Of a DNA stretch of 64,000 nucleotides, positions 25,618 through 38,350 are shown piece after piece. The translations under genes and the position numbers were made by a program. This stretch comes from Anastatus disparis. Its lineage: Eukaryota > Arthropoda > Insecta > Hymenoptera > Eupelmidae. How positions within the stretch are numbered: the stretch's first letter is position 1; the number at the start of each line of letters is the position of its first letter. The notes below the pieces were generated by a model. The model saw only the letters and a program-made list of their open reading frames with translations. It was not told where the DNA came from and ran no database searches. The DNA lies in NCBI GenBank assembly GCA_017163975.1, contig JAFFSR010000244.1, forward strand, positions 13,699,501 through 13,763,500, given 5' to 3'.

Positions 25618-26339
25618 TACTGGCTTGAAATTTGCTCTTATCACATATATTGGAAACAATTATCAGTTCCTTTAACAGTGTAAGCATTTATTATAAAACT
25701 ATTTTATTAAAAAATAGTATAGAATGTAACATTTTATTTCGGACGACGTCTGTCTTTTTTTTTAATTTAAGTTTTTTTAAGATTAAAAATTTTGGCTTAT
25801 TTTCCTTGAATTTTTTTAATTTACTCTTTTGTAAGTTATTGAATCCACGTGGAAAATCAATTAAAGGTATTAAACTAAAAAATTTAAATTAATTATTCAT
25901 TGATTTATTAAAATTTGAATGCAAATAAAAAAACTATGTTAGAAATTGAACAAGCTTTTGATCTTGACTATATTAATATAATTTTTAATTTAGAGTCATC
26001 TGATAAAAATAATAAATGGTCATCTTTTTTTAAATTATAATTTAATATTATATTTTCCTATTTCCTTTTTTATTATTTAAACTGTTCTATTGATGTCCTA
26101 GATATTTAACCATTTAATTTTCATATATTTTTGCTAATATATTTTTTAGTTGGATTATCATTCTTCATAATTTTGTTTTCAATGAATTTCATAACTTTAA
26201 ATTCCTAAAAATTTAAAACCAAATTATGGACTTTAAAATATTTTTTAACTTCCCAGGCGCGAAATAATATGCACCATAGGCGCTGAGGGAGTTTGCGTGC
26301 CTCATATGAAAAATTCAAAATCCCTTATTTTGTGCCTTT

Positions 26340-26405
26340 CCCACATAGCATGAAAGCTTCCATGCTTAGTGTGAAAGTTCCCTGAAAGCTTCCACGCTAT
26401 GTGGG
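26340..26405. repeat. Hairpin built on CCCACATAGC
   Basis: CCCACATAGCATGAAAGC at 26340 is the near-perfect complement of GCTTCCACGCTATGTGGG ending at 26405. The loop repeats GAAAGCTTCC. The surrounding 26250-26420 is less AT-rich than the flanks. Probably a fragment of a small palindromic element. Confidence 0.5.
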
Positions 26406-26776
26406 TCGTCACATAATGTTCTATTTTTAAAACGTTAATTTTTTTTTCTGTTTACTTATGTTACAATATCCACTATTCAAATGTGAAAACTTAAAATTCA
26501 AAAAAATGATACATTGTGTTATGTTTTGTAATGTTTAGTTTTAATTTTTATATGGGAATTCAAATTCGGAGATAATAAAAATTTTAAAATATAAAATTAT
26601 TAAAAAATTAAAAAAAAATTTTCCAGACATTAAAAGTTTTTAATTTTATTTAAAACTTTTATTTCAAATTTTTATACAAAATCATTAAATTTTTTTTATA
26701 AATTATAAACTGAGTTAGTAACCTCTTTTACAAAAATGGCATAATAACTAAATAATTTATTACTTAAATTATCAAT

Positions 26777-29126
26777 TTATTTTGTATTAAGTTTTATTGT
26801 AAGTGCTTTCTCTTTTAATTTAACCAATGTCATCATTTCTGAAACAGAAGTATAACCATTTTGTTCAAAAAATCGAATAGCATCATTTAAACCGTTCATA
26901 GCTTCACTGGCTGAAAGAACTTTATTTTCTTCACACATATTTTCAGCATCTAGAACAGTTAAAAATAAAAATTATTGTTACATAAAATTCCATAATTTAA
27001 CTAGTTGTTAATTATTAATCAAACTGATATATTATCTAATAAAAGTGTATATTTATAAGACAAAGACAAATACATTAAAAGAAGCAAAAAATATTCTTTA
27101 CCATCAACTAAATCTTCGTTAGAATCTTTAACAACGATTTCAATTATGTGATTATCTATTGATATCCTTGAAGTTTCATGGTTTTCTGCAATCCATTTAG
27201 CAACTTCATCACCACTTATTTTTTTGTATTCGTTTAAAAGTCTCAAAGTATCATATATTACTAAAGGAGTCACATCTTGAACATCAGGACTTGAAGGATT
27301 CTCTTCATCTCCTAAAAGCTTTGACCAACATTTAACAATAGTTTCAGGTTTAACTTCATCCCAAGCAGTGCTAATCCAATAAATAAAGTCTCTTAGGTTG
27401 AGTTTCTGTAAATGATTAACGATAGATTCACCTTCACTTTCAGCATTTAAAATTGACTTCAGGAGTTTATGTTCATAATTCATTTTGATACTTTGTAAAC
27501 TTTCATTGTTTACTGGGCCGATGACTAAACTCAAATTATGTAATATTAAATGTATTTGTAATTCACTAGTTGGCCGATTTTGAAACGCGTCAGACGGTAC
27601 ATTTTCAGCTACTAAAATAGCTTTTAATGGTAGATTACGTGATTTGAGAAATGTTGTTACTCTAGGTGTAAATTCATTATCAAACCATTCATTTAATATA
27701 TCGCTATCCATCCACAGCCCTGCTTGATATGAATAAAAAATTGGCAAGCAATTTTGTAGATTTATTAAAGTTGTGGATTTGACTGATTTGCCTAAAATTA
27801 CAAGGGGTAATTTAAGACTTCCATCTGCATTGCTACATGCCATAATAGTAATTCTATCACCAGGAAAACGTCTATTTGGCAGTGACTTATAATTTAAAAC
27901 AGTCTTGTCACATTTAAATATTTGACAACGCAATAAAGATTGTTCCTCAATAGCGTTTGTCAATGTTGCTGTAAGTTGATTAACTGCACTATCTTCCAAA
28001 GGTTTGTTTTCTTCATTTAATGTAAGATCTGGCAAACCATATTTTCTTTTCCAATTTGTAAACCATTCACCGCTTGCTGTAAAATTTTCTTTTCCACCTA
28101 ACAGTTTGTTCAACTCCAAAGCTTTTTCTAGATAAATAAATACAGAAAAAAATATTCTTTTATTTTATGGATATTTAATTTTATTGAAAATTTGTATATT
28201 ATTATCTTTTTCAATATTTTGTATTCTATGGAGGTAATTGAAGAATTTCGAATTCTTTTTTGTTGTAACTCTGGCCATGCAAATAGTTTTGAACAAAAAT
28301 TTGAAAAATACTGATATAGTCAAAGTTTCAACAAAAAGATTTTAAAATTTGAAGTGATAAAAATAAACTAAAATTTTAAATTGCTGAGTACTTTCTATAA
28401 TTATTAAAGCTTTCAAAAAATGGTCATACCCCTTAATAAAAGACTAGAAAGTTGAATATTTTCTTCTTTGCAACGATTATACCATGCAATGAGAGCTTCG
28501 CCCACATATGGATTATCTTCTGTACGCAATTTTTTACGACTGGCTCTTTCATCATTAAGTGCATCACGAATTTTTTGTTCATCATGTACCCATCTACGTA
28601 AAGTACTTTCACCGATTCCATATTCTTTACGCACCTCTGCTTTTGAACGACCAAATTTTACATCATCTAATACCCTGACTTTTTCTTGTAAAGAAAAATT
28701 TTTTATTCTTCTTTTAGCTAAAAATAAAATATATAGTAAATTAAATATGAAAAATTAAATTTATGTAAATAGTGTAACGAGACAAATGTTACTAACCAGA
28801 ATTTTCTGCAATTGCACTCAATTGGGGAAATGCATATTCACTTTTAAAATATATTTGACTAAGACCTGTATTGTTATCTGAAAAATAAGATGATAAATTT
28901 ACCATATATTAAGCAATTAAAAAAGAATAAAATTTTAAAATCAATTTATTATTTACCAGAATTTGAATAAATTCCTGTTTGAGCATTTCTGTCTAATTTT
29001 ATACTATTAGCTCGGAATAATTCATCATCTTCTGCAATTAAAACATGATTTTTATAAACATGTTTTTATCAAATCAAATTTAAAATAAATTTAATTATTA
29101 AAAAAATACACACCGATCACAGACAT
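26777..29126 (-). CDS. Gene D: domesticated pogo/Tigger transposase (Jerky/CENP-B-like)
   Basis: Six phase-1 exons, 29114-29126, 28957-29031, 28797-28877, 28430-28717, 27102-28127 and 26777-26949, sum to 1,656 nt (551 residues). Residues 1-56, from three tiny exons, match no transposase. Residues about 57-150 are a psq/CENP-B N-terminal helix-turn-helix (RIKNFSLQEKVRVLDDVKFG, then STLRRWVHDE). Residues about 120-185 are a second CENPB-type HTH (WFTNWKRKYGL). Residues about 220-370 match the DDE domain (LPNRRFPGDRITIMACSNAD, LPLVILGKS, FTPRVTTFLK). The C-terminal exon has the usual helical Tigger tail. The first catalytic Asp remains (CDKT, about 226). The second is Glu in VAEN (about 327), and the third, normally MDQG, reads VNNE (about 359). 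No terminal repeats flank the gene. This is a conserved-frame, catalytically dead host gene, probably DNA- or chromatin-binding. Confidence 0.88.
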
Positions 29127-30829
29127 GGTGATATATGTTTAACATATGATTACTGTTGACTATCAAATTAAATTTTCTGAAATAATTATACAATATTACA
29201 TAAATTATTTATATTTCATATAAAATTATTTGAAATTAAATTTTAATCGTTTGCAATAAAAATTATGATTATTGTAAATAATTTATTCATATCATTACAA
29301 TTTATAAATAATTTAATTATAAAATATTCTTAGTCTTTTCATTGAAAGTAGAAAAAAATTTTTATCGACTGTTTATAGAAAGCACTTAAATTTAAAAACT
29401 TATAAAAGTATTGACAAACATCAAGTATAATTATTACAAGTTATTTTAAAATAATTGTAAGATAAATTTCACTAAATTTCTGAATTTTTTATAAGTTTAA
29501 TATTAAAATATATTCAATGACAGTATTTCTCACAAATTTTTCGTTTTTTACAAATACTGTGCGATACAAAATACTTACATAAAATGTAGGTATTAAAAAA
29601 CTTTTCAGCCCATAAAATTTATCAAATATAAATAGTTACCTAAACAAATAGTTCAAAGTAGCATAACGTTGATCTTCAAGATGCAAAAAAAAATTTATTA
29701 GATTATAAAACATCTAATATAAAAGTAACAATTTAATCTACCTTAACAGATAAATTTTAATAGTTAATGCAATAAAAATAAGATAATAACTAATCACTTT
29801 TTCAGTAACCTAAAATCTTAGGTACTCAATTAGTTAAATAATAACATTTTATGAAGAAATGTGTTAAATATTATTTAAAAACAGTTTTTGTTAGCATGAT
29901 TCACGTCACAACAATACAACCGAAAAAAAAACAAGTGAGCTTGAATTATAAAGTGTTATCTGTTATTCTAATTATAATTAATTCAAAGAAATCCTCCGAT
30001 AATTACATTTAATGTAGATCTTTCTCACAGAATGATCAGACATGCAGTGAAAATTTAATTTAAAAAATATATGAATTTAACTTAATTAACAGTCCAAAAT
30101 CACTGAGATAACATTGTTTTTGTTAGGAAGTAAACAAACATCACAATGATAATCCTAGTCGATAAATATTATTGAAAAGAATACGCGTGTACCGACTGCG
30201 TTTTCGCGAATAATATACTCGGTTTTCGCACGTAACATTTGAATCCTATAGAAAACATTCAACAATTGTTTATACTTTTAAATTTGTTTTACTACCGCAA
30301 CATAATAAATAAGTAGTCAAAATTTTAAAATATGAAAGTACAGAGCTTTGAAGTTTTAATTTATAAAAAAACATGAAAATTGCAAATATTTACAAACTGA
30401 TACACTTTTTAAAAAATTAATGACTTATTTTTATTATTTTAGAAATATATATTTTATACAAATTTTACATTGTATAAAAATATGCTTAAGTTAAAACTCA
30501 TGTATACACTTACAAAGTTAGTATAAAAGATGATTTTTGAAAAAATTTTCAATTAAAAATTTGTATAAATTAAAAAAATTATTTTTCTGGCGTATCGCTG
30601 ATAACAGTTTTTAGTTATTTTCAGTTATTGATAAAAATTTGAAACTGATGTATATAGTTTTTTTAATATTTATAATTGTAAAAATAAAGGTACTAGTATA
30701 TTTGCAGACAACTTAAAAAAACAGCTAAAAAGTTATAAATAAATAAATAAAAATACAACTGTATTTATCTGAATTGCAAATGTATTTATATGAATTTTAT
30801 TAATAACTAGATTTTTAGTTTTGTTTAAG

Positions 30830-31070
30830 TAATTATTATAGATTAATTTTAAATTTAAAGAAATCGTAACTTAAAATGGACTTTAGTTATGTATCTTGTT
30901 TAAAAATAATTTGTTATTAATCAACTCGTTTTGCAATCTTCATTTTGAACGTTATATTTCAAAGTTGACCTTAACTTCGTAAAAATCTTTGACTCAAATT
31001 TCTAAATGATTTATCAGGGAATATGATGCCTTTTAATGAAAATTTAGAAACAAAACCAAATAAAAAAATC
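30830..31070 (+). repeat. Dispersed repeat, copy 1
   Basis: About 240 bp, from AGTAATTATTATAGATTAAT to AATTTAGAAACAAAAC, closely match 39332-39655 in the same orientation, including AACTTAAAATGGACTTT and TCATTTTGAACGTTATATTT. The second copy has extra sequence in the middle. No coding frame; family unknown. Confidence 0.7.
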
Positions 31071-31177
31071 TAGTTAACATTATTATATAAAAAGACGAGT
31101 GATACAGGGTTTATTGTAAAAGATACCTGTCAAAATTTCATTTGAACCCACAATCCGATTCTATAGATCAATAAAAA

Positions 31178-31270
31178 TTAAGATAAGATAAGTAAAAAAA
31201 AAATAAAAAAATTAAGATAAGATAAGTAAAAAAAAAATAAAAAAATTAAGATAAGATAAGTAAAAATTAA
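31178..31270 (+). repeat. Three-copy tandem repeat of about 33 bp
   Basis: Unit AAATTAAGATAAGATAAGTA followed by an A-rich spacer, repeated three times with little divergence. Confidence 0.85.
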
Positions 31271-31448
31271 GTAAAATAAGATTAGATGCAAAATGCAAAT
31301 ATTTTACTTAAAGGTCTCTGTTAATATCAATTTGTTGATAAACAAAAACGAGAGCAAGTTACGAAAGAGCATAATTTTTGTAAGAAAGTCACGAATTGAA
31401 TGCTTTAAAATTGAAAATATAGGAAAAGCTGCTATTAAGTTGGTACTT

Positions 31449-31500
31449 ACTAGGAGAGTGTCAGATCTTCGGGTCACCGATTTTACCAAAATTGCGGAAG
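31449..31500 (+). mobile_element. Relic of foldback-element terminus
   Basis: TAGGAGAGTGTCAGATCTTC followed by GGGTCACCGATTTT resembles the ends of the foldback elements at 53339 and 55777 (AAGGAGAGTGCATTGCATTT, GGGTCTTGGATTTT). Only one arm is recognisable. Confidence 0.4.
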
Positions 31501-32498
31501 ATATTTAACTTGTATAAGGGAAAATCTACAAAACTTTTAGATTATGTAACTTTTTTCAAACAGTTGTAAAGGATCAATAGTTTTCCATATTACTTTCGAA
31601 ACTGATGGGATTTTGATGAAACTTTGAGAAGATGATCTTTTAACTAGGGTATTTTAGCCAGTGAATGACTGATTAGGCAAAACCCATTCTTTTGATATCA
31701 ATAATTAAATAAATATGACGAAAAAAAAATATTAGAAAAAGTTGATTTGTGTTAAATATTTTTAATCTAAAAATTTCTTTAAAACTTTTCATAAACCTAG
31801 ATAATGACCGTTTCAATAATTACATCAATGTTTTACTCTAAAAGTAACATAAGGGAACATTTGAGAAAGAATTAAAATTAATAATAATTAGTAAAATAAT
31901 TAATAAGAAAGTTCATATTAGCAATTGTGTATTGAGGATTCCAATATGCACGCTATTTTTCCTTTTAAATATTTCAATAATAATCAAATATTTTATTGAA
32001 ACGCAAATTATTAATTTTTTTCAAATTATATAATAAAAAGAATGAATATGCAAATAAATCTAATATATCTAGGAAAATTTTATTTTATTTTATTTGTTAT
32101 TCAATGGTTATTTTTTATTGTTCAAATTAAAAATTATTCTTTCATACTTTTAAGTGTTTTTTTTTTGTTTATTTTATAAAGTTAATTCTATTGTGATATT
32201 CAATCAATATGTAACTAAAATTAAACTTTAAAATTTTATAGTTGGGTTCAATTTTATTTTAAAACTGAAGATTCAAAATTTTTTTTGGATGGTTAATAAA
32301 ATTAAGACAGTATAATTTTAATATTTCTTATTAAAGGTATATTTACAACAATATTCTAGTATATTTAGAAATTTACAATTTTTGAAATGTGAATTCAAAA
32401 TTAATAATCAGTAAAATAATTAATAAGAATTATTACTATAATTTACTAAAATTATTATTATAATGTACAATTAAACCTATTATTAACGAAAAATATAT

Positions 32499-33463
32499 TT
32501 AACAGCCATAGTGTCCACTATGAATGCCAGTGAAACCATGAGTCGGAATACTCGCTGGAGGAATAATATTTCTCATTGGTAAGGTCATGGATGTCGCAAT
32601 TCCTCCATTACGTACCATACCAACATCGTAGAGTAACGTTGATGAATTAATAGGTGCTTTTTTAGCCGCATATAAGTTTGCTTCTTCCTGAATCTTACCG
32701 GCGTTCTTTTTGTAACGAATGCGCTTATTACCAAACCAGTTGGAAACCTAAAATTTTAATGATTTTGTCAGTCCTTTTGAAATACATTTTTTATATTTAA
32801 AATAAATAAATAAAAAGTACATATTATTTTTAATTGTAAAAAAGTTATTTTATCAAATTAAAAGCAAATTTGAGTTGATCGTACCTGTGATACAGTAATG
32901 TGACATTGCCTAGCTAGTTCCTCTTTGGCCTCCTCGCTAGGATACGGATTGTGCAAATGCATATAAAAATAACTATTTAATATGTCAGAAGCTTGCTTAC
33001 TAAAGTTACGTCGTTTGCGCCTGGCGTCTAAAAATCTACTCCTAAGATTCATTACAGCTTCGCAGGTTTGCTGTTTTAGTTGGATTTGTATATTAGTGAG
33101 CTTTTTTTCCACAATGCGTAAAGCTAGATCAAATTCATGGTTTAAGATAGGTCGTCCAAGACTTTGTTCTTTTAATACATTTAGAACTCTTTCTTTCACT
33201 ATTTTGCATTTATTTTCGTAAATTTCAAACTCTTGACGATACCAATGACGAATCGAACTTAATTTGTTGCGATAATCTTGATTGTCAATACTACTACCTA
33301 TTTTGGAGAAAAAGGAAATTACATTTTTAAATTATCCCTAAAGTGTTCAAATATCGATTATTTCAATCACCAATGTATAAAAAAATTGAGTAATTTTGTG
33401 AAAATTTCCGAAAATGTAAATAACTACAAATAACTGTAATAACTATATAAAAAACTATAAACA

Positions 33464-33494
<31 letters not shown>

Positions 33495-35935
33495 TATATA
33501 TATAAAATATAATGATATAAATATGATCGTTAATAACAGTGAATAATTGTAAAAAAATACGAATAAATGTAAATAACTCCAAATAAATATACATAACTGT
33601 AAACAAGTGTAAATAACAGTAAATAATTGTAAATAATTGTAAATAACTGTAAATAATTGTAAATAACTGTAAATAACTATTATTTATGTCTCAATTCTGA
33701 CATTTTTTAACACTTATTTACAGTATATATATTTATTTATAATTATTTCCAGGAATTTTTTTCATATATGTATTTGTCAAATTTTTTTAAAAAAAAAGCT
33801 TTTTTGCCTTGCGATCTGATAATGCCATTTTCGCTCACTATGCCCAATCGCAAAGGTTGCATTTTAGGCCTCGCTAGACAAAAGAATGGTAGTAATGGTA
33901 CTTTAGTAATAGTATTTTTAGCAATATTATTTTCATTAAGGTATTAAATAAAGAATGCCTTAAATCGTATGTTTGTTACCCTCGCCTTTGGCTCGGTTAA
34001 CAATTTACATACGGTTTAAGGTATCAGGTCTGAGTTTGAGCCTAAAAAAATCAATCCTAAATGTAGTCATAATTTTTTTATTTTAACAATATTAATTAAT
34101 AAAACTTGTTTTTATCTTAAATATATATTAAATACAAGACTTTGACCCAAGAATAATTTTAAAAAACCTCATCTGATGCTTAAAATTCTTTGGATTAGTC
34201 GGAGAATAGATTTTTAAAATTTTGGTACTTGACGTAGACTTGCTTAGCCAATTTTCAATCAATTGACCTCAAAATTTCCAAAGATCTTCAATTTATATAT
34301 CTTCACAAAATAGCAGTTTTATTTAAAAACAAAAAAAGAATTTAAAAGTTTGGTTTAGAAAAAGTTGATAAAAATACAAATTTTTGTGAATTTCATGTAA
34401 ATAATTCAATTCAACATTCACTTAAACTTATCCTATGAAATTCCAGAATTGTTGTTTTGTAAAGATATATAAACTGAAGATCTCTGGAAATTTTGAGGTC
34501 AATTAATTGAAAATTGGCTGAGAAAGTCTACGGCAAGTACCAAAATTTTAAAAATCCATTCTTCGACTAGTCTAAAGAATTCTAAGCATCGAATGAGGTT
34601 TTCTAAAATTATTCTTGGGTTAAATTCTTATATTTATAATATTTTTAAGGTAAAAACAAGTTTTATTAATTAATATCATTAGGAAAAAAAAAATTATGAC
34701 TACATCTAAATTTGTTTTTTTTTTCAAACTTAAACTCAGTCCTGATACCTTAAAACGTTCTTTATTTTTCTACTATTGTACTATTTTGTTAATATTAACA
34801 ATAAATAAAGTTTGTTTTTCATTACCTTCTAGTGATAGAGCAGAACCATTGGTACCAGCAGGGTTAGGTTGTGAAACTATACCCTCAGCAATTAACATGT
34901 TGTCAAGTCTTGTGAGTTGAGCCTCTGAATTTGTATCATCTGGCTCATTTGGTTTCGTATTACGATGCATCCTTGATTTTTCTTTCATTTCATAAAAAAC
35001 TTCACAAAGTAATGGCATTAAATGATGATTTGTGAGGGCTTGCTGTTGATGTTGGTACTCTACTTTTATATTTTCGTCAGGCATGGAGGTAAGCTCTTGC
35101 AAAAGATCATTTATATTTCTGCTTCGTGGATCCAGTGATAATTGATGTGGCGAGAATTGTGGATTTAACTATAAACAAAAAAATTTGTCATATCAATAAA
35201 AAGATTTTAATCGAATTTCTATTTTATTCGAAGGAAATAATAATTTATCCTATAAATATCAATAATTAACAGAATTGATATTTAAGAGTTACATTTTTTA
35301 TTTTTACTGATTTTTTTATATTCTTAATTTTTTTTTAATCATTAAAAATAATTACCAAAAGAAATATGTATCACAATTTGCAACTTTCATTTAAAAGTAT
35401 TTTCAATGCGATATTTTTTATTTTTTAATAGCTTGACTGTTTGTATGAACCATAATTTTTTCATGTTGGAAAACTTATTTTTTAATAGCTTGACTGTTTG
35501 AATGAACCATAATTTTTTCATATTGAAAAACTTTCAATTAAATGTCCTTTTAGTTATTTTATAAAAATTAACAATTTTCATCAAAACAATATATTATTTG
35601 AACAAATGAACTAAATCAAATAAACAATAATTTAATATCACCAAAAATATTTTTGTAAATTTCTTCTTTTTAATCACATATTATAATTATCATCGAATCT
35701 TTTTTTGATGCACTTCTGTAGTTTTAATTATAAATTTATATTATACATCATTAAAATTTGGACACATTTGATTCAAATAGAATACACTAAAAATGTTAAA
35801 ATTAATCTTTCTTACCTCAATTTGTGGTGCTTCATATTCAGCAAGGCCCAGCATCCCAAAATTTGAATTTGACATCTGATGATTCCCAAGATTCTCATTT
35901 ACGTAATTCATCATTGGTTCGTTAATTTGCAACAT
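32499..35935 (-). CDS. exd: Extradenticle/Pbx-like TALE homeodomain protein, diverged
   Basis: Four exons, 35816-35935, 34826-35168, 32885-33297 and 32499-32747 (phases 0, 1, 0), encode about 374 residues, the usual length of extradenticle. Residues about 40-154 are the PBC-A region ([20 protein letters not shown], then [10 protein letters not shown]). Residues about 155-245 are PBC-B ([20 protein letters not shown]). Residues about 246-308 are a TALE homeodomain ([40 protein letters not shown]), split at position 44/45 by an intron. In the family this protein is a Hox cofactor whose PBC region binds Homothorax/Meis for nuclear import. The DNA-contact helix is intact. However, the normally near-invariant helix 1-2 and PBC regions carry many substitutions: [10 protein letters not shown] where insects usually have NEYFYSHLSN, and CHITVSQ for CGITVSQ. 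This suggests a fast-evolving duplicate rather than the main exd gene. A palindromic element lies in its second intron. Confidence 0.88.
33425..33690. repeat. Minisatellite TAAATAACTG/TAAATAATTG with (AAT)n
   Basis: In the second intron of the exd-like gene, an 11-12-nt motif (GTAAATAACT) recurs around 33560-33685, after a trinucleotide run (AAT)n at about 33464-33494 and a short TA run. Confidence 0.85.
34020..34749. mobile_element. Palindromic element with TTAA target duplications
   Basis: A 730-bp element in the second intron of the exd-like gene. It begins GGTATCAGGTCTGAGTTTGA and ends with the complement (TTAAACTCAGTCCTGATACC). Both ends abut TTAA (34016-34019 and 34750-34753), the target used by piggyBac-type elements. 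Its arms of about 300 bp pair over most of their length, for example GACCTCAAAATTTCC at 34265 with GGAAATTTTGAGGTC near 34485. No transposase frame is present, so it is a non-autonomous foldback. A smaller hairpin (33956-34015) abuts it on the left. Confidence 0.8.
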
Positions 35936-36146
35936 TTTATGAACTTAATCGATCAGAAATAATAAATATTAAATCTATTCTTATGGATATATCAATTGCT
36001 ATTTCTCAATCGAAGACTCTCGTTGATAACTTTCATAAAACAATATATTAGTGTCGAAAAAAGTAATTTTTTCTGTTTTCTATATGAAATAGAAGGTGTT
36101 CGCTCTAAGTAAATTTCAAAACTAAAGTAATTTCATGAATATGCAT

Positions 36147-36157
36147 CTTTTATATAC
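36147..36157 (-). promoter_or_regulatory. Candidate TATA box of the exd-like gene
   Basis: Read on the minus strand the sequence is GTATATAAAAG, a close match to the metazoan TATA consensus. It lies about 210 nt upstream of the start codon in the correct orientation, next to a less AT-rich patch (TGACCGCAAATTCGAG). In such AT-rich DNA chance matches are common, so position and flank are the main support. Confidence 0.4.
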
Positions 36158-37348
36158 CTATCTCGAATTTGCGGTCAGTCGAAGAAAGCGTATGTTTAAA
36201 AATATTTTAAACGATTTCATGGTAAGAGTGATTTCCAGTTTCATATTGTTTGAAAATTAAAGGATTAATAGATTATAGTGGCGTCCAATTGTTTTCAGCA
36301 AAAGTTCTAAAGGGGTACGGTCAGACTGTAGGCGGGGTTCATGAGGACGCTCAACTCTTTTACAGGATGCATAAGCTGACAGAATTAGTCAAAATATACT
36401 ATGCAAAGAGTTACAGGTAGCCGAGCGAAAAATGGATTATTTCTTTTGGTAATGAAATAATAAAATTTTCAAAAGACCTTCAAAATTTTTTTCCTAATAA
36501 TTGTTTAAATAATATCTATAATTGAAAAATTTTTTAAATACCCGATTTTTGTTCTACTAGCTTAGCTAGCGCTAGCTATGACATTCGATTAATAACTTGT
36601 TCAAATTAATGCAAAAAAACAGTAAAATTTATAAAATTTTTAAATATTTTACATTTTATGAAAAGGAGTTGCTAGCAAATTTCATTTTTGAGAAAATGTA
36701 TATTTATTTTTATTTTTTCTTATCAAATATAAGTTAACATTGAGATTAAAAGCTCTGAAAAAATAGAAAAACAAATGTTTTAAACTGAATACGATGTTTA
36801 AACTGATTTACGAATAAAAAAATATATGAATTAGTAACACAATATTGTCAAAAAGTGAAATTTTCCCTTTTTTCTGTTCTTTTCATAAGATTTTCAATAA
36901 AATGTATTCATTTAATAAATCTAAAGTTATAAATTAAAAGTTTTTGTGAATGTTTTTTAAATTAATTTTATTGGACTAATGAGAAATCGTCTAAAAATCA
37001 TTTCCGTCTAATCATATATAATTAAATGATTGTCATATATAATAATGCATAAATATACATAATTAAATATGACTTAAGAGTCTTCATGACCATGTATTAT
37101 TTTACTTAACCCTTTAACGCCTAGAAGGACGTTCACTTTAACCCTTTCAGTCATACATTTTTCTATTGAATGCTTTTGTCATCAGTTTGCAAATTATTTG
37201 ATTGGATATAAGAGATTCAAAGTGGTAGTTATTGATGTGGGATCGTAATGGTCCCGCTGTGAATGTTAAGCTACGCTTATATCCCAGCAAAAAAAGAAAA
37301 ATAATTAGAGTATATGGACAATAATGAACTACAAAATTAATTAAACTG

Positions 37349-37552
37349 AGGTCGTCAGAGGCTCAGTCAGTAGAGCGTTGGTTTCGTAATCTCGCTGCTC
37401 CGAGTTCAAATCCAACTCTCGGCAGCTAATTGATACAAACATCATTGCAGGTTTTATGTGCTTTGTTGACAAACACACTGAGAAACTTCCGTCGCTAATT
37501 AACATTGTAATGATAGCATAAATACAGCAACGTTAAATAAAATAAAAAAAAA
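37349..37552 (+). mobile_element. tRNA-derived SINE, copy 2
   Basis: Full-length copy: GGCTCAGTCAGTAGAGCG A box, GAGTTCAAATCCAACTC B box with mutations, body with AAACACACTGAGAAACTTCC, tail CGTTAAATAAAATAAAA. Confidence 0.9.
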
Positions 37553-37602
37553 ATAATTAAACTTATTATGTTACGTAAAATAAAGTAAGCTATTTGATAT
37601 AA

Positions 37603-37697
37603 AGCTTAAATTTTTTTTTTACCGGAAGATATAAAAAGAACAAGATAAAAAAATAATTTGTTTTTAATTCGGACATAGTATGGCCGTTGAAGGGTTA
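37603..37697 (+). repeat. Dispersed repeat shared with 47.7 kb, copy 1
   Basis: AAGATATAAAAAGAACAAGA, then AAAAAATAA and TAGTATGGCCGTTGAAGGGTTAA, matches 47690-47785 in order and spacing. The phrase (A)GGGTTAA also occurs near 37110-37150 and 41570, so a larger decayed element may be involved. Confidence 0.6.
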
Positions 37698-38350
37698 ATC
37701 TTATAAAATCAAGAATGCTTGGATATGATTCATTATGATATTTATTTTACTGGTAAACTTAAATAAACAAATATAAGTGGTTTGATAGATGATTAATGGA
37801 TCTTACATAAGTAAATATACCTTACTATAATTGCATTTAATAATTCTATAAATTTATATGTAACTATCAGCAACCATCCAATATATTTTTATATATTAAA
37901 TTATGAAGGCCTCGAGTATTAGGCCTAACGATCGATCATTACGAAATTATTTTAGCTATTTTGTTTGATTGCTAAGAATTTTTCTTAAAAATCATTTTTT
38001 ATAATTATTAATATAATTCTTCAATGAGAGCCTATAAGATAATTTCACAACATTTTTGTAAAAATAGAGATTAAACCTTTTCAATTAAAATGAAATTGTA
38101 TTGAAAAACTCAATCCATTCAAAATTGTTATAGAAATTAACATGAAATTAAACTCCAATCCTCATGGAAATATTATACTAAATTTTTTCATGTTTTTCAT
38201 TTTTTAAATTTTGTTTAATAACTTGTAATTATTTAAAAAATGAAGCCATATAAAAAATTCAAACAATAATCGAAAGATTTCTTAAAAAACTAAAAGTTTT
38301 CACTATGGTTTTTTTGCTAAGATGATTTAGAAAAAAGACATTTTATTTAT

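Larger units (their letters stand above)
24966..26776. other. Intergenic, gene C to gene D
   Basis: Contains the probable promoter of gene C, with a GC-richer patch at 25240-25340 (ACACGCGCGCTGCAAG). A tandem duplication of about 60 bp (25491-25617) repeats TTTTGCAGTAATTATGCTGT. A hairpin lies at 26340-26405. No spliced coding evidence. Confidence 0.5.
29127..32498. other. Intergenic, gene D to exd-like gene
   Basis: Upstream flank of gene D and 3' flank of the homeobox gene. Contains one member of a dispersed repeat pair (30830-31070), three copies of a short tandem repeat (31178-31270), and a relic of the foldback family (31449-31500). No spliced coding evidence elsewhere. Confidence 0.5.

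Noticed and set aside
26777..29126. Active Tigger transposon
   Set aside because: Two catalytic acids are missing, the frame is split by five introns, and no terminal repeats or TA duplications were found around it.
31178..33690. CRISPR-like array
   Set aside because: The short tandem repeats here are A/T-rich mini- and microsatellites without unique spacers, in a eukaryotic genome.
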